Below are positions 25,310 through 31,888 of a stretch of 64,000 nt of DNA, one piece after another. The position numbers and the translations under genes were made by a program. The DNA is taken from assembly GCA_017303455.1 (NCBI GenBank), contig JAFLBM010000011.1, positions 102,209 through 166,208 on the forward strand, given 5' to 3'. How positions within the stretch are numbered: the first letter of the stretch is position 1; each line of letters starts with the position of its first letter. The stretch is from Chitinophagales bacterium (GTDB lineage: Bacteria; Bacteroidota; Bacteroidia; Chitinophagales; Chitinophagaceae). The notes beneath the pieces are model-generated. The model searched no databases, was not told the DNA's origin, and saw only the letters and a list, made by a program, of their open reading frames with translations.

Positions 25310-25942
25310 TCATTTAATCTTCAACCCCTGCTTAAACTGCAATACCAGTTTCATATCCTTCATTCCCGGCGCTGTTTCAAACCGGCTGTTAATATCAACA
25401 CCAAAGAAATCAGGATGTTTAAATCCCTTCACTTTTGTTGCATCCTCCGGGCTGATACCGCCACTTAAAAAGAAAGGCTTCTCAATTTTAGCTTTGGTTA
25501 GTATACTCCAGTCAAATTGTTTGCCCGTGCCGCCAAAACTTTCTTTCAATCCTCCATTATCAAACAGGTAATAATCGCAGGCGGCATCGTACTTCGCCAC
25601 TAATTTATCAATATCCGCTCCATCCGTTACCCGGAATGCCTTGATCACTTCCACCTCACTACCCAGGTCCTCGCACATCTCCGGGCTCTCATCTCCGTGC
25701 AGTTGCACCGCATCCAGTCCATATTCATCAATTGCATCCAGCACTTCGATCATTTCAGGGTTTACGAATACACCCACTTTCTTCAAATCGAAATCTGCAT
25801 TCTTGAGCTCTTTGCCGGATAATTTCTCTCCCATGTATCTTGGAGAATCCTTATAAAAGATCAGTCCGGCAAAATCAACGCCCAGTCCGTCTAATTGCTG
25901 CAGTTGTTTCATGGTGCTGATACCACACACTTTGATATTCAT
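25310..25942 (-). CDS. trpF: Phosphoribosylanthranilate isomerase, copy 1
   Basis: 210 residues, TIM barrel. The catalytic Cys is in MNIKVCGIS (Cys6) and the catalytic Asp is in LFDNGG (about Asp127); VQLHGDE and PFFLSGGI / FFGVDINSRFE mark the substrate-phosphate site. It converts N-(5-phosphoribosyl)anthranilate to CdRP. A second homologue lies directly upstream (25962-26597); both keep Cys and Asp. The downstream neighbour is the AbiC-like gene, 43 bases away. Confidence 0.95.
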   Translation of the reverse strand: MNIKVCGISTMKQLQQLDGLGVDFAGLIFYKDSPRYMGEKLSGKELKNADFDLKKVGVFVNPEMIEVLDAIDEYGLDAVQLHGDESPEMCEDLGSEVEVIKAFRVTDGADIDKLVAKYDAACDYYLFDNGGLKESFGGTGKQFDWSILTKAKIEKPFFLSGGISPEDATKVKGFKHPDFFGVDINSRFETAPGMKDMKLVLQFKQGLKIK

Positions 25943-25961
25943 CGTTGTTTATTTATTTGTT

Positions 25962-26597
25962 TCACCCTTTCATATTCTTCACAAACTCCCTCACTTTTTC
26001 CATACTCTTTACCCCGGCACTCACTTCAAACCTGCTGTTGATATCCACCGCAAATAATTTCCTTGCTTCCGGCAAGGCGGCAAACTCTTTCAGCTTCTCT
26101 TCGTCACCCGGCTCAATACCACCACTCAGGAAAAATAATTTATTGGTATTCGTTCCCTTCAAGACATTCCAGTCAAATTTTTTACCCGTTCCACCATATC
26201 CTGACCCCAGTGTATCGAACATATACATATCACATCCTTCGTGAAAAGGCCTTACCATCCAGTCGATCGGGTCATTATCACTCAGCCGGAAGGCTTTGAT
26301 CACCGATACATAGTTGGCTACCTTTTCACAGAACCGTTCCGATTCATCGCCATGCAACTGCACCATATCCAGCCGGTAATCTTCCACCGTCTGCATCAGC
26401 TCTTCGTACGGCATATTGACAAAGACCCCCACTTTCCCGATACGGCCACCGGTCTTTTTCATTTTTTCCGGGCTGATCTTTTTGCGGACAAACCTTGGTG
26501 ACTTTTCATAGAAAATGAACCCGGCCAGGTCAACACCCATTTCATCCAGGGCATTTACTTGTTCGGGCAATGTCATGCCACAAACTTTAATTCGCAT
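25962..26597 (-). CDS. trpF: Phosphoribosylanthranilate isomerase, copy 2
   Basis: 211 residues with the same layout as its tandem neighbour: MRIKVCGMT (Cys6), VQLHGDESERF, MFDTLGSG (catalytic Asp about 128) and FFLSGGIEPGDEEKL / FAVDINSRFE. The two proteins share the same motifs but differ at most other positions, so the duplication is old. Both appear intact. 19 bases separate them. A GCTTTTGC/GCAAAAGC inverted repeat lies just upstream (26600-26640). Confidence 0.95.
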   Translation of the reverse strand: MRIKVCGMTLPEQVNALDEMGVDLAGFIFYEKSPRFVRKKISPEKMKKTGGRIGKVGVFVNMPYEELMQTVEDYRLDMVQLHGDESERFCEKVANYVSVIKAFRLSDNDPIDWMVRPFHEGCDMYMFDTLGSGYGGTGKKFDWNVLKGTNTNKLFFLSGGIEPGDEEKLKEFAALPEARKLFAVDINSRFEVSAGVKSMEKVREFVKNMKG

Positions 26598-26653
26598 AAG
26601 CTTTTGCTTTTATGGTTAAATAAATCAGCAAAAGCAATCGTATAGATCATTAT

Positions 26654-27457
26654 TCATTCGCCAACACGTTGCAGGTCGATCACAAACTGTTCAAAAGCCA
26701 GCCCGGGATATTCTTTCTTCATAAAATTCTCCCCGATCAAAAATCCTTTGAATCCTGCTTTCCTTAAAGTTACGATTGTCTGTACCTCACTGATGCCACT
26801 TTCTGCCACCGCCGGTTTATCCGTTGGTATCTTGTTGATAAGCCCCAGCGATATATCAATATCCACTTCAAAGGTCTTCAGGTTGCGGTTATTCACTCCC
26901 ACCATATCCACTTCATCGCAGATATGATCCAGTTCTTCCTCGTTATGTATCTCCAGCAATACTTCCAGCCCGATGCTTTTGGCATAGGCAGCAAACTGTT
27001 TTACTTCGTCTTTCGTTAAGCAGGCCGCAATCAATAGGATCACATCAGCCCCAAAAGCTTTCGCCTCTGCGATCTGCCATTGATCCACAATAAAATCTTT
27101 CCGCAGCACCGGTATATCCGAGATCACTTTGGTTTGAATCAGGTCATCCAGGTCACCACCAAAGAATTCTTCATCCGTCAATACAGAAATACCGGCAGCC
27201 CCTAAATCATTATAAGCTCTCACCACCGGCTCCACTTCCAGCTCTTTTGTTTTGAACCAGCCTTTGCTGGGACTCTTGCGTTTGAATTCTGCTATGATAC
27301 TGGTACTGCCTTCGGCAAGTAAACTTTGCGTCAAGGAGCGGTTACTAACCTTCCAGAAAAATCCATCCCGTTCAAACCGTTCGATGGAACTCATCGGCTT
27401 GAATTTTTCAATCTCCTTTCTCTTATTCGCAACAATCGTATCTAAGATCGTACTCAT
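26654..27457 (-). CDS. trpC: Indole-3-glycerol phosphate synthase
   Basis: 267 residues. It begins MSTILDTIVANKRKEIE; IIAEFKRKSPSKGW holds the first catalytic Lys, LRKDFIVDQWQIAEA the second, and LLEIHNEEELD, GVNNRNLKTFEVD and VAESGI follow. All key residues of the TIM barrel are present. It converts CdRP to indole-3-glycerol phosphate. The start overlaps the trpD stop by four bases (ATGA), so translation is coupled. Confidence 0.97.
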   Translation of the reverse strand: MSTILDTIVANKRKEIEKFKPMSSIERFERDGFFWKVSNRSLTQSLLAEGSTSIIAEFKRKSPSKGWFKTKELEVEPVVRAYNDLGAAGISVLTDEEFFGGDLDDLIQTKVISDIPVLRKDFIVDQWQIAEAKAFGADVILLIAACLTKDEVKQFAAYAKSIGLEVLLEIHNEEELDHICDEVDMVGVNNRNLKTFEVDIDISLGLINKIPTDKPAVAESGISEVQTIVTLRKAGFKGFLIGENFMKKEYPGLAFEQFVIDLQRVGE

Positions 27458-28446
27458 TGTAAGGCTATCAATTTTTTCAGTGATGCATTTGCTTTCCCGC
27501 TTTCCAGGCTTTCCACGGCGGCCTGGTAGGCACCGTCATAGCTTGTATAATTGCCGGTGCAATATAAAGCCATTGCAGCATTGGCCAGCACCACGGCATT
27601 CTGTGCCCAGCTGCCTTCCCCGCTGACGATCCTGGTAAATATCTTTGCCGCTTCTTCAAGGGTATTACCGCCCTGTATATCCTGCGGGTCAACCGTTCGT
27701 TTACCCAATTGTTCCGGCGTCATGATCCTTTCGCCTTCATTCGTGATCACTTTGGTATCATTGGTCAGCGATATCTCATCGTAACCATCCAGGCTGTGAA
27801 TGATGGTAAATGATTTCTCCGTTTGTTGCAACAGGTAATTATAAATACGGGCCATCTCCAAACTAAATACACCTACCAACTGGAAAGCCGGATCTGCCGG
27901 GTTAACCATGGGCCCGAGCATATTGAAAAAAGTTCGCATGGCCAGGTTCTTCCGGATCGGCCCCACTACTTTTAATGCCGGGTGAAATAAGGGAGCATGT
28001 AAAAAACAGATGCCTGCTTCTTCCACTTCCCTTTTCAGTTTATCATTATCCGCTTTGAACCTGTAACCAAGTTGCTCCATCACATTGGATGCACCACTCA
28101 CCGAAGAGGCACCATAGTTGCCATGCTTGGCTACTTTTTGCCCGGTGCCTGCTACAATAAAACAACTGAGGGTGGAGATATTGAAGGTGTTTTTTCCATC
28201 ACCGCCGGTGCCAACAATATCAATTGTAGCATGCCCTCCCAAATTAACAGGCACACATAATTCCAGCAACGCATCCCGGAAACCCTGCAACTCTTCAATC
28301 GTGATGCTGCGCATCAGGTACACGGTCATAAATGCCGTTACTTCATGTTCATTGTAAACACCCTTCCCGATATTCACCAGTACATTCTTTGCCTGCTCCC
28401 TGCTTAGCGTTTTATGCTCAAATAAATATTGCAGAATCTTCTTCAT
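27454..28446 (-). CDS. trpD: Anthranilate phosphoribosyltransferase
   Basis: 330 residues; a nucleoside phosphorylase/phosphoribosyltransferase class III fold. The PRPP loop GTGGDGKNTFNIST and KHGNYGASSVSG are present, with RTFFNMLGPMVNPA later. It transfers phosphoribose to anthranilate. Separate from trpG, which ends 19 bases upstream; the trpC ATG overlaps its stop. Confidence 0.97.
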   Translation of the reverse strand: MKKILQYLFEHKTLSREQAKNVLVNIGKGVYNEHEVTAFMTVYLMRSITIEELQGFRDALLELCVPVNLGGHATIDIVGTGGDGKNTFNISTLSCFIVAGTGQKVAKHGNYGASSVSGASNVMEQLGYRFKADNDKLKREVEEAGICFLHAPLFHPALKVVGPIRKNLAMRTFFNMLGPMVNPADPAFQLVGVFSLEMARIYNYLLQQTEKSFTIIHSLDGYDEISLTNDTKVITNEGERIMTPEQLGKRTVDPQDIQGGNTLEEAAKIFTRIVSGEGSWAQNAVVLANAAMALYCTGNYTSYDGAYQAAVESLESGKANASLKKLIALQ

Positions 28447-28465
28447 TGTCTCATTTTCAAATTGA

Positions 28466-29050
28466 CTAATTATGCTTCAACCAGTTTCTTAAAATCGTTT
28501 CTCCCACCGGCGTCAATACACTCTCCGGGTGAAACTGCACTCCCTGCACATCATATGTTTTATGCTGTAAAGCCATGATGTACTTATTATCGTCCCTGGC
28601 AGTTACTTCCAGTTCAGCCGGGAAATTTTCATCACTTACGATCCAGCTATGATAACGTCCAACTTCCAATTCATCGGGTAATCCATTAAATAAATAACTT
28701 CGGACTTCCGACTTCGGACTTCCGACTTCTATCTTCGTAGCCACTCCATGATACACGGTACTTAAATTCTCCAGCTTACCACCAAAAGCTTCTCCAATGG
28801 CCTGGTGACCGAGACAAACGCCCAATATACTTTTGGTAGCTGCATATTCTTTGATCAGCGGTAATAACAAACCGGCTTCTTCGGGGATACCCGGACCCGG
28901 TGATAAGATGATCTTATCATAATCTTTCACTTTCTCTAATGGCAACTGGTCGTTACGGAATACATCCACTTTGCCGTGTATGATCTTCTCCACCAGGTGC
29001 ACCAGGTTGTAGGTAAAGGAATCGTAATTATCGAATACTAATATTTTCAT
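28466..29050 (-). CDS. trpG: Anthranilate synthase component II (glutamine amidotransferase)
   Basis: 194 residues, class I amidotransferase. Catalytic Cys79 is in LGVCLGHQAIGEAFGG, the His-Glu pair is in VQFHPESVLTP, and the oxyanion motif is SPGPGIPEE. It supplies ammonia from glutamine to TrpE. Residues about 107-118 (IEVGSPKSEVRS) are an unusual insertion encoded by a 14-bp tandem duplication (28698-28725). It sits in a surface loop region before NGLPDELEVGRYHSW and should not destroy the active site. Confidence 0.95.
   Translation of the reverse strand: MKILVFDNYDSFTYNLVHLVEKIIHGKVDVFRNDQLPLEKVKDYDKIILSPGPGIPEEAGLLLPLIKEYAATKSILGVCLGHQAIGEAFGGKLENLSTVYHGVATKIEVGSPKSEVRSYLFNGLPDELEVGRYHSWIVSDENFPAELEVTARDDNKYIMALQHKTYDVQGVQFHPESVLTPVGETILRNWLKHN
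28698..28730. repeat. 14-bp tandem duplication inside trpG
   Basis: CTTCGGACTTCCGA occurs twice in perfect tandem (28698-28711, 28712-28725), followed by a partial third unit. The unit resembles GAAGTC-type short repeats in intergenic DNA, but here it is in frame inside a coding sequence. Confidence 0.8.
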
Positions 29051-29076
29051 ACCCTGAAAAGTTCATGGTTGATGGT

Positions 29077-29109
29077 TCATCGTTCATGGCTATTCAACAT
29101 GAACGATGA
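29077..29109. repeat. 12-bp inverted repeat between trpG and trpE
   Basis: TCATCGTTCATG and CATGAACGATGA pair perfectly around a 9-base loop in the 66-base trpE-trpG gap. It is preceded by a further GTTCATGG/GATGG repetition. It could act as an RNA-stability or attenuation hairpin; no T tract follows on the operon strand. Confidence 0.65.
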
Positions 29110-29116
29110 GCCCGTA

Positions 29117-30532
29117 TTATAAAGTTTCTGCTATCTCAATTGCTTTTTTCAATGCCCCGAGTTTATTATTCACTTCCTGCAATTCATTTTCCGGCAAGGA
29201 TGCCACCACCACACCGGCTCCTGCCTGGCAGGTTAATGTATTGCTCTTACTCAAAAATGTCCTGATCATGATAGCATGATTACAGCTTCCGTCAAACCCA
29301 ATAAAACCAATTGCACCACCATAATAACTCCTGTCCGTTGGTTCATAACTGCTGATCAGCTGCATGGCTTTGATCTTGGGTGCGCCACTTAAGGTGCCCG
29401 CCGGAAATGTTTTAGCTACCAATTCAAAAGGATTGCTGCCGGCTCTTACTTTACCGGTTACCTCACTGACCAGGTGAATGACATGCGAATAATATTGCAC
29501 CTGCTTATAATGCGCCACTACCACTTCATCACACAAACGGCTGAGATCATTGCGGGCCAGGTCTACCAGCATCACATGCTCTGCATTCTCTTTGGCATCT
29601 TTTAATAACCGTTCTGTTTCCAGCCTGTCCGTTTCCTCGTCACCGGTTCGTTTGAATGTACCTGCTATCGGGTGCAGCACTGCTTTCCCGTTCTGAATAA
29701 TGAGGTGTGCTTCGGGAGAAGAACCCATCAGTTTATAATCACCATAATCAAAGAAAAATAAATACGGAGAAGGATTGATACTGCGCAGGGCCCTGTACAC
29801 ATTGAATTCATCCCCCGTAAATCCCTGCTGAAAACGACGGCTCAGAACGATCTGGAACACATCACCCCGGTGACAACTGGCAATTCCTTTTTGCACCATT
29901 GCTTTATACTCTTCACCGGTCATATTGGATGTTTCCTCTCCTTTTTTCTTAAAGGGATAAACAGGAACATCCTTACCTCTGATCAGTGACTCCACCACCG
30001 CCAACTCGCTTTCAATTCCCCTGATGCTATTTTCACAGATGAATAATTCGTCTTTGAAATGATTGAAGGCAATGACGTATTGGTAAAGACGATACCGCAT
30101 TAACGGAATAACTGCGGACGATGAGCTATGAGCAGCGAGATTAATCGTATCAAAAAACTGTACGGCATCATAGTTGGTATAACCAAACAAGCCCTGCGCA
30201 AATTTTGCTTCTTTGGTTGCCGTGCTGCTGATCTCAAATTTTTGCATGAAGTCCCACAGCAATTGCGGCACAGAGCCCGGATCGCTGATAGCCACCTTTT
30301 CAGGTTGCTGCCCCGGCAATTTGAATTCGATACTGCTGGACGAACTGATCTCCATCCCGGCAATCGCATTGATGCCGATAAAGGACCAGCTGTTTTCGGC
30401 AGAATGATGATCGGTGCTTTCCAGCAGCACCGTGTCCCGGAACCGGTCCCGCAGCCGCAGGTAAATGCCCACGGGTGTGAACACATCCGCCAGCATTCTT
30501 TTCGCACTGGTATTGATCGCTATTTTCTTCAT
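29117..30532 (-). CDS. trpE: Anthranilate synthase component I
   Basis: 471 residues from the ATG at 30532 (MKKIAINTSAKRMLADVFTP); nine more in-frame codons upstream are in the leader. The chorismate-binding domain shows the typical motifs YLFFFDYGDYKLMGSSPE, PIAGTFKRTGDEETD, HVMLVDLARNDLSRL and FPAGTLSGAPKIKAM. The N-terminal feedback-binding element VLLESTDHHSAENSWSFIG (the LLES motif that binds tryptophan) is intact, so allosteric inhibition by Trp is expected. First structural gene of the operon, preceded by an attenuator. Confidence 0.97.
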   Translation of the reverse strand: MKKIAINTSAKRMLADVFTPVGIYLRLRDRFRDTVLLESTDHHSAENSWSFIGINAIAGMEISSSSSIEFKLPGQQPEKVAISDPGSVPQLLWDFMQKFEISSTATKEAKFAQGLFGYTNYDAVQFFDTINLAAHSSSSAVIPLMRYRLYQYVIAFNHFKDELFICENSIRGIESELAVVESLIRGKDVPVYPFKKKGEETSNMTGEEYKAMVQKGIASCHRGDVFQIVLSRRFQQGFTGDEFNVYRALRSINPSPYLFFFDYGDYKLMGSSPEAHLIIQNGKAVLHPIAGTFKRTGDEETDRLETERLLKDAKENAEHVMLVDLARNDLSRLCDEVVVAHYKQVQYYSHVIHLVSEVTGKVRAGSNPFELVAKTFPAGTLSGAPKIKAMQLISSYEPTDRSYYGGAIGFIGFDGSCNHAIMIRTFLSKSNTLTCQAGAGVVVASLPENELQEVNNKLGALKKAIEIAETL

Positions 30533-30555
30533 ATCCTTTCTTCCTTGTTTGAATG

Positions 30556-30584
30556 ACAAAGCCCCGGGTAGTCCGGGGCTTTGT
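30556..30584 (-). promoter_or_regulatory. trp operon attenuator terminator hairpin
   Basis: On the minus strand ACAAAGCCCCGG (30584-30573), loop ACTAC, CCGGGGCTTTGT (30567-30556): 12 perfect base pairs. The left arm can instead pair with GGGGTTTGT (30627-30619) at the end of the leader-peptide frame (one G bulged), giving the antiterminator. The T tract after the stem is weak (TTTGTCATT), so termination may rely on other features. The hairpin ends 23 bases before the trpE ATG. Confidence 0.75.
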
Positions 30585-30616
30585 AGTAATATGCTTCTAT
30601 AAACATAGTTATGACC

Positions 30617-30676
30617 TTACAAACCCCTTAGAGTTGTATGCCACCACCACTGATTATGTACAATTGTTTTGTTCAT
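30617..30676 (-). CDS. trpL: trp operon leader peptide with three consecutive Trp codons
   Basis: A 19-codon reading frame, MNKTIVHNQWWWHTTLRGL, upstream of trpE. Codons 10-12 (30649-30641) are TGG TGG TGG. It lies just downstream of a consensus promoter, and its stop codon abuts the segment able to pair with the terminator arm. This is the classic arrangement for attenuation: ribosome stalling at Trp codons when charged tRNA-Trp is scarce leaves the antiterminator free, while rapid translation to the stop masks it. Three Trp codons in a row in 19 is not expected by chance. Confidence 0.85.
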   Translation of the reverse strand: MNKTIVHNQWWWHTTLRGL

Positions 30677-30683
30677 TGTGTTA

Positions 30684-30714
30684 CAAATATAAAAGCAAAA
30701 CCATTATCGCCAAA
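30684..30714 (-). promoter_or_regulatory. Consensus promoter of the trp operon
   Basis: Minus strand TTTG (30714-30711), exactly 19 bases, TATATTTG (30691-30684): a full match to the Bacteroidota consensus TTTG-N19-TAnnTTTG. The predicted transcription start falls within a few bases of the leader-peptide ATG (30676), so the leader would be almost or completely leaderless. Confidence 0.8.
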
Positions 30715-30733
30715 TTCTTTTTAGATTTAACCC

Positions 30734-31507
30734 ATGAAACGGCCCAAACTTCTGCTTCTTTTGTTCCTCCTCTTACCTTTTCTCCTGTATGCGGGGGGAA
30801 AGGATACAGTGGTTAAAACCGTAATGGTTTCGTTTACCTATTCCAAAACCATTTTCCCGGAAAGCTGGCAACCGGCCCCGATCAATGCCAGAGGCGAGAT
30901 GATCAGTACAGGTGAAGTGGCAAGAAGTAAAGAGGCAAGTATACTCGCCTTAGAAAAATACCCGGAAACACTGCTGGATAAAAACCTCCGGGCCGTGTAC
31001 TGGTTAAAGAATATGCGCTTCTATGATGTGGGATATGGCGGCACTAATTCCAATGATGCGTTGTTTCTCACGAATGACGGAGAACTGATGGGTTACACGA
31101 TGAAATATATGGAACAGACCCTGCACCATGAATTTTCCAGCATCCTGTACAGGAACTATAAAAAGCTGTTCAACGATTCGGTATGGATCGCTGCCAATGC
31201 GTATAATTTTGATTATAACGATCCGGAAGCCGGCGTGGGTGCCATCCGGAAAAATGCTTCCTCGCAGGATATAGATACCGCTTTCTGTGCTATTGGTATG
31301 CTGACACAATATGCCATGTCGAGCCTGGAAAATGATCTGAACACTTTTGCGCAAAATCTTTTCTGTCCTTCCCCCGGTTTCTGGAAAGCCGTTGATAATT
31401 ATCCCCGCATCCGCAGCAAGGTCAGTTTACTGATCAATTTTTATAATAAATTAAATCCCCTCTTTACCGAAACTTATTTCCGGCAATTCGCCAATTCAAA
31501 ACAGTAA
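30734..31507 (+). CDS. Putative exported zinc metallohydrolase-like protein
   Basis: 257 residues with signal peptide (MKRPKLLLLLFLLLPFLLYA). A TLHHEFSSILYRNYKKLF segment (residues about 133-150) resembles the HExxH-type region of Bacteroidota putative zinc-binding metallopeptidases (HEFSHIL in relatives), here with Ser in place of the second His. YGGTNSNDALFLTND precedes it and a cluster of polar residues follows. If the family assignment is right, the altered motif (HEFSS) makes full catalytic activity doubtful. Divergent from the trp operon; a TAGATTTA box lies 5 bases before the start. Confidence 0.55.
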   Translation: MKRPKLLLLLFLLLPFLLYAGGKDTVVKTVMVSFTYSKTIFPESWQPAPINARGEMISTGEVARSKEASILALEKYPETLLDKNLRAVYWLKNMRFYDVGYGGTNSNDALFLTNDGELMGYTMKYMEQTLHHEFSSILYRNYKKLFNDSVWIAANAYNFDYNDPEAGVGAIRKNASSQDIDTAFCAIGMLTQYAMSSLENDLNTFAQNLFCPSPGFWKAVDNYPRIRSKVSLLINFYNKLNPLFTETYFRQFANSKQ

Positions 31508-31509
31508 CC

Positions 31510-31791
31510 ATGCTTATTCAACATAAAAAAGTCGGCAATAAAGGTTTATTCTTTGTGCAGCAGGATGGAAATATTCTTGCTGAAATGACCTATACCATGC
31601 CCTCTGCAGAGAAAATGATCATTGACCATACCGAAGTAAGTGATGAACTCCGTGGTCAGAACGTGGGTTATCAATTAGTACATACTGCCGTTGAATATGC
31701 AAGAACGCATAAGCTGACCATCATTCCGCTTTGCCCTTTTGCCAATGCCGTATTTAAAAAGAAACCGGAATATGCAGATGTGCTGAATTGA
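31510..31791 (+). CDS. Small GNAT-family N-acetyltransferase
   Basis: 93 residues, the short YjdJ-like type: AEMTYTMPSAEKMIIDHTEV, then the acetyl-CoA loop LRGQNVGYQLVHTAVEYAR and IIPLCPFANAVFKKKPEY. The start follows the previous stop by 2 bases, so the two are co-transcribed. Substrate unknown. Confidence 0.85.
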   Translation: MLIQHKKVGNKGLFFVQQDGNILAEMTYTMPSAEKMIIDHTEVSDELRGQNVGYQLVHTAVEYARTHKLTIIPLCPFANAVFKKKPEYADVLN

Positions 31792-31888
31792 CTCCTTTCG
31801 CCATTTATATAATAGAATAACATTTTATCCTCTTCCTGCTTGCTTCATACTTATTGTGGCTTAACTTCCCTTTTCTAAATCACCACAT

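Noticed and set aside
30556..30584. Hairpin read as an ordinary terminator of an upstream gene
   Set aside because: The upstream neighbour is divergent, so nothing would be terminated; the hairpin fits attenuation because its arm can pair with the leader-peptide segment.
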